Source: Haliclystus octoradiatus (lineage: Eukaryota > Cnidaria > Staurozoa > Stauromedusae > Haliclystidae). From it: DNA of 64,000 nt. The stretch spans positions 273,001-337,000 of the forward strand of contig OU744454.1 of NCBI GenBank assembly GCA_916610825.1. The letters run 5' to 3'. Below the pieces are notes generated by a model. That model did not search any database and was not told the DNA's origin. It saw only the letters and a list, made by a program, of their open reading frames with translations. Positions 1-27,200 of this stretch are shown here, piece after piece; the stretch's first letter is position 1, and every line of letters begins with the position of its first letter. The position numbers and the translations under genes are program-made.

Positions 1-2595
<2,595 letters not shown>

Positions 2596-3870
2596 AACTG
2601 TTTGACAACGTTTCTCTCAATCAGTAAGAAATAGCACTAATTCTGCCACAAATATTTCAACGACTCTTTCGTCAACGACGCAGTTTGAATAAAGAAAGAT
2701 TTTTACAAGAATTAAGACAGACACCACGGTCAGCAGCAATTTACATGGAGTCTGGTGCAAAGCGGAAGTGACGCATCCGTTTGCATGACGACATCGTTCA
2801 CAAATGCCAATCGAATCAATCGATCAAAATTATGAATGAATATACAGTATAAAAGGTAAAAGGTAGCATTCGGTACGTTAACTAGATTCTTGAACTTTTT
2901 AGGTCTCAATTATGAAGTTCTAGAAACTTTCAAAATTTGAAGAACTTTGGAACCAGAAAAATTTTTTTTCTTCAGATTTTTGGATAGAGTTTCGTTTTTA
3001 GAACTTTGGGTAGCATCAAGAGTAACTTTTGTAACTTTTTGGGTACTTCACTTTTCTCCAAAGTGGCACCTCCCCATTCAAAGCTGGTACGTGTTACCCA
3101 GTTCCCCGGGGATATCATGAGAAGTAATATTTATCAACTTTTTATTTCGCGGGCAATCCTTTTCACTATCTTCAAGATTTCTAGGTAATGTTAACATTAT
3201 AGGGGCATATAGTATAGTAGATTCCTATGTAGATTTCAGTTACCCGGGCAACTAAGCAATTAAAGCTGTTAGAGTCTATTTGGTCGGCTATTCCCCGACG
3301 TCAGGGCGCAGGGTTGATTGACTGATGCATGTTGAGAGCATCATATTCAATTATGAGAACGATAATTCTTCATATTGTATATACTAATCAGTCAATGGCT
3401 GTACGATATACATAATATACATTAACATATACAATACATGCATAGTTCAGGCATGGACGGTTCAAGGCTCTTGGTGATGTATGAGACCAATTTCGGGCCT
3501 TGGGATTTTTGGACCGCTCCCGTTACAGATTTCGACTAAGTGTAGACTTTTTAAGACTAATTTCATATCACATCAAAGCATACTGAGGTGTACGTACGGA
3601 GCCAAACTTTTCGAACTTAAAAATTTGGGTAGGAAATTTTAGAATATTAAACGTTTTGGGTCCCATTTCGATTTTCAAGAGAATTTGGAAAAACATGAAT
3701 TTGAAGGTTGAAAACAAAAAACTGGATTTGAATTTTTACCCATAAAAATGGAACATCCCCGCGTGGAGCCCTCCCTGGACTTTTTGGGTAGCATTTTCTA
3801 GTTTTTACAACAATTTGGGTAGTTTTTAAAGGATTTTTGGGACTTTTCGGGTACTTCACATTTTTCCAAA
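2596..3870. other. Intergenic; DDX3 upstream region and start of a repeat
   Basis: Region 5' of DDX3. No gene is seen. A short motif around 3035-3075 (a 'gggtacttcac' run followed by 'aaagtggcacctcccc') recurs at about 3843-3885. That suggests two pieces of the same interspersed repeat, the second leading into the LINE fragment. Confidence 0.4.
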
Positions 3871-4577
3871 GTGGCACCTCCCCATCAATGCAGAGCATCA
3901 ATGCGGCATTTGGAGTACCCCCCAGGCAAGGACCTGGGTATAACCATTTCATCAAATTTTAAACCAAGCACACATTGCTCAACAATTGCGTCCAAGGCAT
4001 ATCGTCGCTCTTTTCAACTGTTAAAAGTGTTTTATACCAAAACCCCCAACATTCCAACATTGGCCTACACATCCACACCTGTATCATCCACACAAGCCTG
4101 CATGGAACACTGGTACAAGATATCAAGAAGGTGGAAAGAGTGCAACGGTTTTTAACCAGACGAATTTGCAGAAGAGCCAACATCAAGTATGCCTCCTATC
4201 AAGATCGCCTGAAGATCCTAAATTTTGAGTCAATAGAATATCGACGTGTGGCTTTGGACTTGTATATGTGCTACAAGATTATTAACAAACTTATTGACCT
4301 ACAAATTGAAACATTTTTCACATTGGATATAATCTTTACAATACATATGGACATTAAAAAAAACTTGAACGTTGTGTAGTCATAACTTACCTACTCCATA
4401 TTATGTATGAGGACATCAAAGAAAAAAATTCCTTTATCCTGAATATCCACTATCCAGACAATGTTTGGTTTAACTGTGCAGAGTTTATTAAGTCTTCAGT
4501 TGTCAAGAAGGAAGTGTTGAATAAGTTCATAAACTTATTAGAATCTACTTCGACGCTCAAGCAATTTAAATTGTGAT
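3871..4577 (+). pseudogene. LINE (jockey/CR1-type) reverse transcriptase C-terminal fragment
   Basis: Relic of a non-LTR retrotransposon on the plus strand. The reading starts with KDLGITISSNFKPSTHCS, continues with SKAYRRSFQLLK, then after a frame change gives LVQDIKKVERVQRFLTRRI and a segment ending ESIEYRRVALDLYMCYKIIN. This order (KDLGV..., ...DI..IE.VQR.FT.R..., L..L.SLE.RR...DL...YK) is the usual C-terminal part of jockey/CR1-like reverse transcriptases in invertebrates. At least one frameshift and internal stops make it dead. The final 120 bases may be the degraded tail. The exact clade cannot be set by eye. Confidence 0.75.
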
Positions 4578-5718
4578 ACAATTAAATTTCTTAATTTTTC
4601 ATATCAAAATTCATAAAAACGTAATAGCCTGCTACAGACTCTCTGTAAATCGAGATGCACTGTTTCACGAAGTTTCCGATTTCACATAGAATTTGCGAGA
4701 AGGGAAATAGATTATAGAAGTACAGAACAGATTCTTAGTTTCGGTAAATTCATATCATAAAAAAATAGAGCGTAAGTACAGCGTGTATAACAATAATTAT
4801 GAACATTGAACATTTAGGCCCGATTGAGAATGAATCACATGCTCCCGTTGAAATTAAGATTAATAATTATGAATATTTTTGAGGTATTATTTGTCTCTCT
4901 CTCTTTGGGTCCGATTTAAGAATCCCGAACATCGCACATTTAATTTAGCTGCAGGACGTTGGCAGCATTGGATCATGGCGTCAATAACATCACAGCAAAG
5001 GTTCTCTTGGAAGTTGTTATCTAAAATAAGAAATTACAATATTGAGATCATGAGAAACACTTCCATCGATAATCTATAGCGGTTTCTCACTCACCGCGGA
5101 GGCATTTCTGTATTCTGCATGCTTCTCTTTTGCATTCGTTTGCATCGGCCCTACTTTTGTCTTTGGTCATGACATCTCTTTATAAACAAGCAATCTTAAA
5201 ACAATAATAATAAATAATAAATTATTATTATCATAATTTATATATTATTCGGCGCGTTGCGCGAAATGAAGGAAAGCGCGCGACTAAATAGACCAGGATT
5301 TTAAATGCAGCATATTTGCCTTGGTGTAAGATATAAGATCATCACAACCGCTAGTAAACGTGATTGGACAGTTGTTGGTGCTGGTAATCAAGCCACCTTG
5401 AAAATGATTTATGTCATTTATCACTTTATTTGAGGCGATTCAACGTAAAACTGGTATTTGCTAAATTTAAAAGACTTCATGTGCAAACGGATTATCACAC
5501 ATTTCGTTGAAAGATCAGAGTTATCCAAAAAATACTTTAGCTCCAGGATCAACATTATATTTTACCATTTTTCATCCATTCAACAAAATGGCATAATATT
5601 TCATGGTTTAATCTGCCGGCCAGTGAAGGACAGTGAAGTGAAACAAGGCATTGTAAAGACCGTAAAGACATTGAAAAGACAGTGAGTTTGTTTAACAGCG
5701 TTGCTATTGACATTCAAG
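4578..5718. other. Intergenic, upstream of TMEM145
   Basis: AT-rich sequence with a short AAT/TTA patch near 5206-5235. No coding region supported. The TMEM145 promoter should lie in the last few hundred bases, but no recognisable core element is clear. Confidence 0.4.
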
Positions 5719-8700
5719 ATGGCCACCGGGAACAGATGCTGGAGTGGAATAGTTATGCTGCTGTTTTGGTCTATATTTTATGGTTCATCTGACGGTTTAA
5801 TCGTAGAAGGAGAATTAAATACAAAAGAGGTAATTGTATATCCTTTATATCAACACTATTTGGAAATCTAAGTCATGATTCTCACTTAGATTAATTATCA
5901 TAATATTATTCATGTAAAAAGCAGTTTGTAAAAATAAATTGTTTCATTCAAAACGGTAGTATATGCTCTACTACATTGCTAGAGAATTCAAAATAATTGT
6001 TTATTTTATCATTGTTTCGTAGGATTGGTCATTCATTACTCGGTTTTGTTACAAAGACAATCTAGGGAGTGTTAATTATTATTTTGAATATCCGAAGGTA
6101 TGATTCAATCCAATTACAGTAGAAAGGCAGCAGTCTGCATGTAGACCATGTAGACCCACATATCTCAATAATGATGACGGGACGATTGCTATTAGTATTA
6201 TTACATTGTGATTCATAGATTGATTCTTCAAGTGCGAGGGCCAAGAAATGTGCTGCCATTTGTTTTGTTGTTACTGTGAGCGTTAATTCGATACCAGTAC
6301 AGTAAATCATGCTGTGCTGCACTGTGGGGGGGGGGGGGGCAGAACAAGTTAATAGTATAGAATTTGAAGGCATACATTGACAATATTGATAATATGTGGT
6401 TTGGCCAATTATCATTACCAACGATGGTTGGATATAAGCATATTTGGAACAAGGGTCTGAATGGAATGTACAATAGGACCCAAAGGGCCATCCATCTAGG
6501 CGAGGGCAGGGACATTCTCCTCATATTATCCCCTTGCTGCCCATCTCATTCTCTTCTCCATACACCACCGACATACGCTCATCCACTAACAATGATATCT
6601 TGATAAAACCATTAAAACCATAAAGCCATCGTCATTCTTTTTAGTCAGTCTGTATTCCCAAATGGAATGATCTGAACATAAATCAAATTTAAAATGTAAG
6701 CATAATCAGTAACCATCTATTGGCGTATACTTATTGTTATCTTTACATTTAAAACTACAGTACTATGAATGAGCCCCTTGGAAAAAGCCATAAAGGTGGC
6801 TTGAAGGTTACTCTCAATAAATGATTATGATGAAGTAGAAATAATTAATTTGTCATTATGTTGAAAATTGAAAAATTAAGTTGATTAGCTACGAATATCT
6901 ACATTGGATCCGCATGGCCTTTGCCCTACAATGGAATCCAGCAAGAATTCATATAGCTAAATTGACTTATTAACACGAATACATGCAAAAGTTGCATTCC
7001 CGGTTCTATTTAGGATTATGATCTGCAGGCCCTAGCAGGCTAGATCACAGCAAATGCAAATTACCCGTGTTATCTGATTGGTTGTTTGTTTGTTTTAGCC
7101 CTATTGTTGCCAGAAGGCTGTTCTTTACTATGACACACAATGGCCCAGTGTTTACCCCAACCTTGAAATGGTAATTTATGTTATCATTCGTGAATCATTA
7201 GCACCCATAGACAGTGATTAGAGAGAGAATGTTGGATAATTATGAATCTATTTATATTTCCATATATGAACAGAAATGCTCAGATAAGCTGGGTGTGACG
7301 GTTCCAAAAAACAATCAAATATTACAGCTAGATGTCTCACAGTACTACTCAGGCTGTTCAGAAGAGCAGATAGACGGAGAAGATAAAATTGTATGCAGAG
7401 GTAAGCTAGATACTCCAAATTAAACATGAAAGCAGCAACAATGTTTACCTCATCATAATGATTGTTATTGCTGAATTTGGAAAGGAGGCAGAACATTTCA
7501 TTCGTCACGTTCGCGGTGGTGGTACATTGTCATAGCCAAATGCCAGTCATCAATGGTTCGTCAGTCAGCTATGTCGCTATGGTGTCATGTAGTCTGCGTA
7601 AGACCAATATATCATAAGATTCTCTGTTTCTGTTTTGATTTCAGGGGATGAAAATGAAGTACAGGCTAGAGATGACAAACGGAGACTCGTTTTGGACGAA
7701 ACACTTCTCAGCTGATGAAAAGAGTAAGACGGACAGCCATTTAAATCAATAATAATGTGAATAGATATTAGGAAAGGCAGAGGGACATTAATCCCAGTAA
7801 CTACAAACATGTAATTGACTGCACTGGATAGGCTAACAGTTCTAATGGCCAACTATATGGCAACCTGTCTATAGTGGTCACCCTCTAAAAGTAGTATACA
7901 TTTTAAAACCAACCCTTTATATAAAGACCACCTGCATATAGTGGTCATAATATACAGGTTTCTAGCTTTAGATACAGTTTTTTTGCTAATGTCCAAACAC
8001 CGATTTTCAAAGTCAACATGGACCAATGAAGTATGGTCCCAACAGAATCTCTATTTTTACATTGTATATTGTGATAGTCCATTTTCCAATCCTCTTTGTG
8101 GACATTTGTTCTCTGTCTAATGTGATTATTTATCTCTTGCAGATGTCCTTCAACCTGACATTGCTTTCCTGTGTGGATACGTTCTTTGTCTCGTTTTTTG
8201 CATTTGGATTGCAAGTGAGTCAGATTGTTACCATGGTGATTCATTTGTGTGTGTATAGATCCATCTGATTGACCCTTTTTTTACAGCTATCCTACGAGCA
8301 AGACAGCTATTCCATTACACGTACAAGCTGTTCATGTGGTCTGTTATATTGGAAAGTATGTATTTTGATTTACCAACTGTCTTCCCATAGGGATATGATT
8401 GTTGCTTTTAAATTTTAGTTATTTACATTTGTTACTTTTATTAGGTGCATCTTTAGCTTTTGAAATTATCTATTATGTTGAATACGGTCAAAGTGGTATA
8501 CCCCAAAGACAGCACAAGATCATTGGTAAGCTTGGATAAATAGAACGTACCCTGTACATAAGACCACCTGTATCAGTGGCTATTGTACTGGTATCTGTCA
8601 GATGATGTTGCATTAACAATTGAATGTGATGTAATTTGAACAGGAAGGGTGCTCCATTCCGCTGGTGATATTGTCATGTTAGTGATGTTAGTGTTGCTTG

Positions 8701-10052
8701 CAAAGGGTTGGACTGTCACTAGGTAGGTCTCTCTACTCATCATTATCTACAACTAACATAATCAACCACTGGTTTATTAATTGCTGCATTTGAAGGGGGA
8801 AAATCAGTTCATCAGGTCAAGTGAAGCTGGGTGTGTTTTCCACAATCTACATCACAGCATACATTGCACTATTCATCTACGAGGCTAAGGTAAGGTAGGA
8901 TCCAGGTCTCCAAGGTTTTCAAAATGAATTGCTGTGTTGAAAGATGTTAAATTTCTGTTTGTCGTCTGTAGGCATTCGATCCTGGCCAGGTGTTGTACGC
9001 ATATGAAAGCTCGGCAGGCATTGGTCTCTGCGTGCTTCGCGGTTTGGTAATAATTTAGCAACGCTGCAATGATATTTACTAGGCAGATCCACCAATCATG
9101 TCATAATTTCTCATTTTTTTGTTTGCAGGCATGGATTTGGTTTTGCTATGGTACTTTCTTTACTTTGAAACATTATCCATCCAAATATCTTTTCTACTAT
9201 CCATTCTGGTTATTTTATACTCTATGGTACACTAATCAGCATTCCCATACACAGCCTACAATCTGTCAAATCCTGTTTGCATTAAATTTACTATCATTCT
9301 TTCCTTTCAAAGGTTCTTGAGCGGTCCTGTGTTTGTAGTCATAGCGACATACATTATTGCAGCCTGGCAACGGTAAGAACATTGCTTTAATTTCAACAAT
9401 GAAACATTCAACAACAATTCATTTGTATAACATTGCCATTAAACTGTTCAACAGAGCACAAGTTATGAATGGCATAGAGCGGACAACAACGTTTGTAGCA
9501 CACATCTTTTTTCTTGTAAGTATTGTGACTGTATTTTATCTAATTTACATCAAATTGAAAGCACTCATGCTTCATATAGTATGCTCATCACAGATATTGA
9601 CACGTCCGGCTGCTGCTAACACCAACTTTCCGTACCACGTGAGAACGTCTCAGGTATTCCATTACCTTGTAGCATCCTATATGACCTATTCGTAATCTAT
9701 GCTTCCTCAAATATGTTTTGATGTCAACAGGTGGGTGTTCTTGAATCAAAGGCAAACTTTGAACAGCATAATTATGCACCTACCTACACGCAGACCCCAG
9801 AGGTTTTATCTTTGAATGAAAGACACTTTGAAGATATAGCAACAATGTTCAATACAAACAAACCGGTTAGTTGTTTCATCCTGTTGTCATTGAATGAACT
9901 TGTGAATTGTTACATTCTACAAACAATATTTATTTTCAAACCAGAAAAATAACGAAAGACAACAACAACAACAGAATCTGTCACCAGAAAGAAACATGGC
10001 CTCACCAACCGGACAAACAAATTTTAAAAACTTTGAAGCCTTAAAAAAGTAA
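5719..10052 (+). CDS. TMEM145: TMEM145/GPR180-family multi-pass membrane protein
   Basis: Eighteen exons: 5719-5829, 6023-6097, 7099-7170, 7211-7400, 7488-7555, 7645-7723, 8143-8214, 8287-8355, 8445-8525, 8644-8722, 8796-8889, 8972-9046, 9129-9226, 9313-9372, 9455-9515, 9594-9653, 9731-9865 and 9945-10052. They join in phase to 528 aa. Order: signal peptide (hydrophobic run about residues 8-24), a luminal GOLD-like Cys-containing domain (DWSFITRFCYKD, PYCCQKAVLYYD, RWWYIVIAKC, FWTKHFSADE), then seven hydrophobic segments, the signature TRPAAANTNFPYHVRTSQ, and a short Gln-rich tail. These blocks match TMEM145. GPR180 is the close alternative, but the FPYHVRTSQ block favours TMEM145. Function in the family is poorly known (GPCR-like intimal/membrane protein). 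All introns are GT-AG; the exon 5 donor (ATG|GTTCGT) is weak. A poly(A) signal follows. Confidence 0.93.
7848..7965. repeat. MITE-like 'tatagtggtcacc' repeat in a TMEM145 intron
   Basis: Two inverted-looking blocks (a 'cctgtctatagtggtcacc' block and a 'agaccacctgcatatagtgg' block) resemble sequences at about 8560-8590, 17880-17900 and 53385-53510 in this window. They are probably copies of one short non-autonomous DNA transposon family. No target duplication was resolved here. Confidence 0.45.
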
Positions 10053-10077
10053 TATTTGAATTTGAGACAGTATGGTC

Positions 10078-10083
10078 AATAAA
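10078..10083 (+). terminator. AATAAA polyadenylation signal of TMEM145
   Basis: Canonical AATAAA about 26 bases after the TMEM145 stop codon, on the sense strand. Confidence 0.6.
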
Positions 10084-12949
10084 CCAGAACATCGACAAGA
10101 AAAACGCCTGCCTGTAATAATGCCTGTGTTCATATTTTATTAAAGGATTTAATTTTAATTAATTAATAATTTATTTAATTGCTGACAGACTAGTCACTAC
10201 TCAGCATAAACATGGATTTAATATTGAACAATAAGTCAACAAATGTATTTTATATTGCTAGCACTGTAAATAGGATTTTTGATATTACCGTGATTGAAAG
10301 GGTTTTGCATATATCTGACTTATTCTTCAGTCTCAGATCTCACAGTCACAAGGATTTATCATCTACGAAATCAGATGATAAACAAATTAATTAAGTTGTC
10401 TACAGTAGCCTGAAATGAAATCCAAAATGTCTGTACCGCCTTGATAATAACAAACTTATAAGTTTGAATGTGTTCAATAAGCCTGGAATGAAGTTATTGA
10501 AGTTATTAAAGCTGCTGGTTATTGAAGGTGTGTGACTATTTTTAATACTCTTCAACTATGCCGACTATGCTTAGACGAAGTCGTAAAGAGGTGTTAATCA
10601 CGTGCGCACTTTAGTGACAAAAATACAAAACTAAAAACTTTTGACGTTAGAGGCTTATATCTCTTTAACAGGATCTTGAACATTGATCAAATATAGCTCT
10701 AAATCTTCAGCTGAACGTTGAAAGCTTCATTCCGAAAGCAGATTGTCATTTGGTTCAGCCTTTTTTTATGTGGAGACAAATAAGTAAAATGTTTAGTGTT
10801 TTTTCCAGTGTAAACTGTCTTGTTGAAAATAAATGGGTTCTTGTTGGAGGAAAAAGAGTGAGACACAAAATTAACCCCAAACCAACCGTCACATTGACTG
10901 CATTTTTGAATGAGAAATGATAGCGCAAAGTAAAAACACAAGAAGATCATGTATGAATAGAACATTTTTCTCTATCTAAAGAAGCAATCTCCCAATATCC
11001 GGGATATACATGTTTTTTTAGTAATTTGAGTTGGTTAAAAATATCGAAGTAGAAAATGTTCCGGGAGCCAGAATCCTGAGTACTAGAGATAATGTTCCGT
11101 GCGTCTTTTGCGCATGCATATTGTGTTGTTTGCATTTCTCTCACATTCGCATTCAAGATGCAATGGTGACGGACAGTCCTGTTCCTCGATCACGTTAATA
11201 ACAATTCTGTTCATCAATTTAATAATAGAATATAAAATAGTTTAAATTCAAAGTACTAGAGGTTGGAAACACTTTGTATGAGGGATTCACGACGCTACAT
11301 GCCACACCAAACCGTTCTTCCAAACTTACAGAAAAAGCGAACAAACTCGGCTTCGGTTTTGTTCAAAGTTTTGACTTTTGGTATACGACAAAATCAGAAT
11401 TGGTAGACCGCATATAGCATCAGTTACATGATAAAGAAATGCCTAATAAGTAATTATCCCATATTATTACAAATTACCAAAGTAAAAATGTTTTGAAATA
11501 TTGTTAGGCCACATAAATATTCTCTGAAACTTTCTATGTTATGTTTTAAATAAATGTTACGACACTCAAATATTGAAAACGCAGGGTCGCATGCTGAAAA
11601 GCTTCGATAAATCAAACCATGATCAAACTTAGAATAAAAGGATTAATGCATAGATATGGTGAATATCGTTTCTGTCTTATATTTATTCCAAACAGTCAAT
11701 TGAATCCAATCTACGGTGCTATGAATTATTTTACAAATTATTTAAGATTTAATTTGGATCGATCGACACAGCCCTGTTTATTATCTACATACGCATGCGC
11801 AAAGGACGCACGGAGCATTATCTTTTGAGGACAGTTTTCCGGCAGCCGGAACAATATCCACCGCGTAAAAATATATTTACTGATGTTATTTTCTGCCGCT
11901 GAACGTGAGTTGTCCAGACGCGGGAGCAGAAGTGTGAGATACGAAAGAACAATAGCATTTCACTTGTGTGCGGGTTTTAGACCTGCCGAGTCAGGACTGT
12001 AATATAATATCTGTACGCCGGCTGGTGCCTGGTGGCTAATAGATACGGAATGTATGTACTTTTTTGACTGTTACTTTACTTGGTTTGGATACGGTAAAAT
12101 GTCTAATTCGTATGGTATCACTGGCATAGTCGCTAACTAAGTAGTCGCATGAATTTAAACAATTAAAAGCACAGCAAATTATGAATTCATTAGTTATATA
12201 GATAGTTACCTTCTCAGGCAGCCAAAACCATCTGGTAGAACAGAACCAGTAAACAGAGCGGCAGAGCCCTAGTTGGATGATTGACAGCTGAATTCGAGCA
12301 CGATGAATCTTGGAGTCTAGTAGATAGTTTATGGTTATAAACTTGTAACTTACTTGGGTCGACGACAGAATCGACAGTCTTCAGTGACAAGTTTTATAAG
12401 TTTCAACAGCCATCTTGGATATTATTAGAAGTTGATTCATCCTCTCTGTCACGACAAAATGAACGGAACTGAGACACCTTTAATCCTGATAAGAATCGGA
12501 TCGTAAGCAGGATTCTGATAAGACGAGTGATAAATTTAAATTATATGGTAGTATTATGGTCGGACTAAGTGTGAAGCTTGGTACTGTTTTGAAGAACCAT
12601 TACCCAACCAATTACATTGAACACCAGGACTTTGGAAAGCTCAATTCTTAAAGGTATTTGGAAGGCACAGCTAAATGTCTTCTTAAAATGATTTTTTAAA
12701 GCGTTCTTTTATGTTTGATTATTGTATTGGTACCTTGATAAACATGCATTAACCAACAAGTCAAATAGTGTATATACATATATATTCATTGAATCTTCAA
12801 AAAATCAATTTGCAAAGGTATTTGCGTCTCCTGTGACCTTATTTATATAATCACATGACAGCGTTTGGAATTTACATAATGTTTTTAATATACAAAAGAT
12901 ACATAATTTGTGATACATAATTCTTAGCATATAATAGCACATGTAGGCA
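10084..12949. other. Intergenic between convergent TMEM145 and RNF13
   Basis: About 2.9 kb with no supported coding region. Short open frames here have no recognisable composition or domains. Inverted similarity is visible between about 11050-11165 and 11780-11870 ('cgcatgcgcaaaggacgca...' against 'tgcgtcttttgcgcatgc'), suggesting an old foldback or MITE-like insertion. Confidence 0.4.
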
Positions 12950-23660
<10,711 letters not shown>

Positions 23661-23899
23661 GTAAGCCTACAGAGCGCTGCGAACGGAAATAATAACACTT
23701 TAGAGCAATGCCAAGTTACAAACACAAAAATCAAACATGTACATCATATGTATACAAAAATGGGTGTGTGCTAATCACTAAGGCTATGGAATGATAACAT
23801 ATCAATCATAGGCCTACAAAACATACATATGGATTTGAAGCAAAGAACAATAATACGAGTTTGTGTAAAATTGACTATAGTTATCCGGAGTACATACTT

Positions 23900-24218
23900 T
23901 ATTTCTTACGTTATCTAAGGTAATTCGTTGATATGAAGTTAAATAGTATATAACTTACCATACACGACAGTAATTACTTATCCAATCTTATTAAAAAGTA
24001 GTAATAATTGCATAGGAATTGTTGTAATTCTAGAGACAGTCAGCAAAACCGTGCATTTTCACATTTCCACTCCATCAAAACACGGCGAAATGCGCATGTC
24101 ACCTGACAACTAACAAAGATGGCGGATGATTCTCTCAAAAATACGAGAAAGAACGCAAAATGATATCTATTTCGTTTGATTTGGTTCAAAGATTTAAACA
24201 GTTCAATACCAAAAACGA
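23900..24218. promoter_or_regulatory. Bidirectional promoter region of RNF13 (-) and EI24 (+)
   Basis: The two genes diverge from here. On the minus strand a candidate RNF13 5' UTR exon ends at the donor GTG TATG|GTAAGT near 23957. On the plus strand AAGATGGCGG at 24117-24126 resembles a YY1 site commonly placed at transcription starts, and TGCGCATGTC at 24091-24100 resembles an NRF1 half site. The ATG inside the YY1-like motif opens a 14-codon upstream ORF (MADDSLKNTR...) that ends before the EI24 start. No TATA box is evident. Confidence 0.55.
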
Positions 24219-27200
24219 ATGTCTCTTCAATCGATGGTTGTGTCTTTCCTAAATGGATTAAAAGACTCCCTTCTAGGATTCAGCCTATTAGTTACAATTG
24301 ACAGGGAAAAGAAACACTTAGATGCTAATAATGAAGCTATCGATAAACAAGCCCGAAAGGGAGAAACAAATACTAATCGACTCCCTAGAAAAACGAAGAA
24401 TAACGATAAGTATGCGTCTTCTTCTTTTCCTGAAGAATCACCAGGCATTGTTCGTCTGTAGGGGCTGTAGGCTCTAGACTTATTAACCTAGCCTGATAGG
24501 ATTCTACTTCAAGTGGAACCTGGCCTACCATCTGATGTACAATCTGCCCGGTCTGCAAATCATGGCAGCTGCGCCCTCAAGGTGAACATTTTTCTCGTGA
24601 TTGCCGCCCCTGAACCTGCAATTTTCATCGATAATCGGCTGCTAAAATTGAGTTTTTTGCCATTTTCTTCCAAATTTTTGGTCAAATTTGATCAGTTGCC
24701 GCCCCCGCCCCTGAGATATCAGCGAAAGTTTCCATACTTTACAGACCGGCAATATGTGTGCCTCTGCTCCGTAGGCTACTACTTGCGTTGCGGATACTGA
24801 ATAGGCTACTAATATTTATTACAATCGATAGGCCTACTTTCACAAGATTTCGGCTTGTTCTATAAATTGTTACTACAGATATTGTGCAACAAATCAGTAA
24901 TTCAAAATTGATTTTTTCTTAAATTATCAATTCCGGGCAGCCACCTGGCATAGTGGACGTTCCATGTGCGTTCTATTTGCGGTCAATTGAGTGTTCACGG
25001 AACAAACTTTGTAGATTTCATTAAACATTCACTGAACGTTCCGTAAAGGTTTGAGGAATGTTCACAGAACATCCACTGTTTACCGGGCAACTGTAGGCTA
25101 TTATTCAAAATCAACAACTTCCATCGGCTTATCATCATAAGTTTTGGCTGCACCAGGACAGTGATAATGACAATGACTTTATAAGTGCTGTATATCTAAT
25201 CCAGTGTGAAGTTATTTCAAGCACTTACACATTAGTCTACCTAGGAAAGAGCCTCTATCCCATGTTCTGCCCAATAAAACTGAGAGTCGCAACACAGAGA
25301 AACTGCTCACAAAAATTATTCTTCTATTCCTCAATATGGGAAGGCCAATCAGATGCAACCTTGAGTCACGTGATTGGATTTTATGTTGAAAGATTCAATG
25401 ATGCCAGTGACAATACAGAGACGGTGACATGTGACATGCCGATGAAAGTGTGAAATCATTTTTTCTCATGACTTCTGTTAGCCTGCTAATTGGCGAAAAC
25501 CTGATGTAATCAAACAAGATGAGAGAATTTGCCTAGGTACCCACCTTCCTGAGCTAAAGCGCAAACCACTGTGAAACACAGGCTTTCGATTGATAGCGAT
25601 TGATTGAGTGAAACTCAATCCTTCTATTTCTAGATGAAAAAAATGATTGTAAATGCTGTTTGATTGATCTCACTGCAGACCAGTTAATTGATCATCCATG
25701 GCCAGTATGAAATTAATGCCCTTAAAAGTAAACTGCAATTATAGTTGCAAGCAAAACATGTTTAGAAAGCATTGATCACTTGCATTGATGAGGCTTCAAA
25801 TTTGAAATTGAATGAGTTGTAAGTGATATGATTATGATAATAAAGGATGGTGATGATGTTGTCATTGCAGGAAGGTTATCCCTATGTTGATGCAATGCTG
25901 CTTTTTGAATGGAGGCGTATTTTTGGTAAGCTACCATTTCTAAATAAATTCCCTGTAAAACCATTTTGTTGCAGCCTCATTTCATGATCATACTGTATAT
26001 ATAGCGCTAAAAACTATCCTGTGTTTGCCTTTCAGTGCATGTAGATATATTTTATTCAAATTTACGTGGTATTGAAAAATATATCAAAATCAAAATGAAA
26101 AGTTCCTTTAAGCAGAGGGCATACCATAATAACTCATGCATAGGCCTACCAGATTCATCCACAATCCAATTATCTTCTTTTTATTCGCAGCTCAGCATTC
26201 TCATATTTGAGTCATACTTTCTACCATTCATGCAGCACATTGCAAGTTTGTTTTACAGTAAGCATTTTTCACTGATAATGACAATCCAATGCCAACAGCC
26301 TGAATTTCTATCTAATTTTTTTATTAAATTTCAGAGCAATTACTTCAATCTGACGATGGTAACCTACACTTGTGGGAGTGGTTAGAATTATTGTTATCAT
26401 TCGTCTTCAAGTCACTATGGGTTGTACCACTTTTCTGGCTTAGTAAACTGTTGAATTCATTTTGGTTTTTGGTACGTATTGAACCCTATTCTGATGCAAT
26501 CTAATGTTGGTAGAATAAATGTGCAAAACGCATGTCTTGCAAGTCACGCTCACCTGCAGTGCATAGTAGCCTATGGCCTAGAACAACTGTCACAAATTTG
26601 TTCTGCCAATTCAGAACAGAATTCGTCAAGGTTGAAACATATTACATATTAACATACAAGCTATAAAAAAATGTTTTACAATATTGACAAGTCCAAATTC
26701 AATGCAACAATGTCAACAAAGAACGTCTAAGCAACAAATATTGTTTAAATAGAACTATAAAAGGTGGCTAAAGTTGGTGACTTTACCTAGGGTTTAATAA
26801 GTGTTGCTAACTCCTACAAGGTAAATTTGTTAGGTAAATCAATTTAAAATTAAATTTGAACACATGCTATTGCTTGTATTTTAGGAAATTGCAGATGTTG
26901 CGTACAGGAAGAGATTGGGTAGACCAGTGGCATTTTTGGTAATGGCATCGAAGAAGGAAAGGTGTGTTACAACTATACAGTAATTTTATTTCAGATTGAT
27001 GGACGTCTGGTCTCTTGTGTGTGTCCACTCATTATGACCACTCACATTTATTTATTGTTGTCAGTGTGTACATTAGGACACTGATTGCTGTTTTTTATAT
27101 TTTGTAGTGTTTTCAAAAGTGTTAGTAAGTTGATGGCAGACATGTTGTTCACGTTGCATGTCGAGGTTCTTTTTCTCGTGCAGGTAATTAATTAGCCTTG

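Noticed and set aside
6327-6339. Poly-G run in TMEM145 intron 2
   Set aside because: Simple homopolymer with no surrounding structure.
8026-9695. Plus-strand open frames longer than the TMEM145 exons
   Set aside because: Exon frames reading on into introns, or out-of-frame shadows; splice sites and conserved blocks define the real exons.
25262-25453. 63-codon open frame in EI24 intron 1
   Set aside because: It has no match to the EI24 protein order and disrupts the phase between exons 1 and 2.
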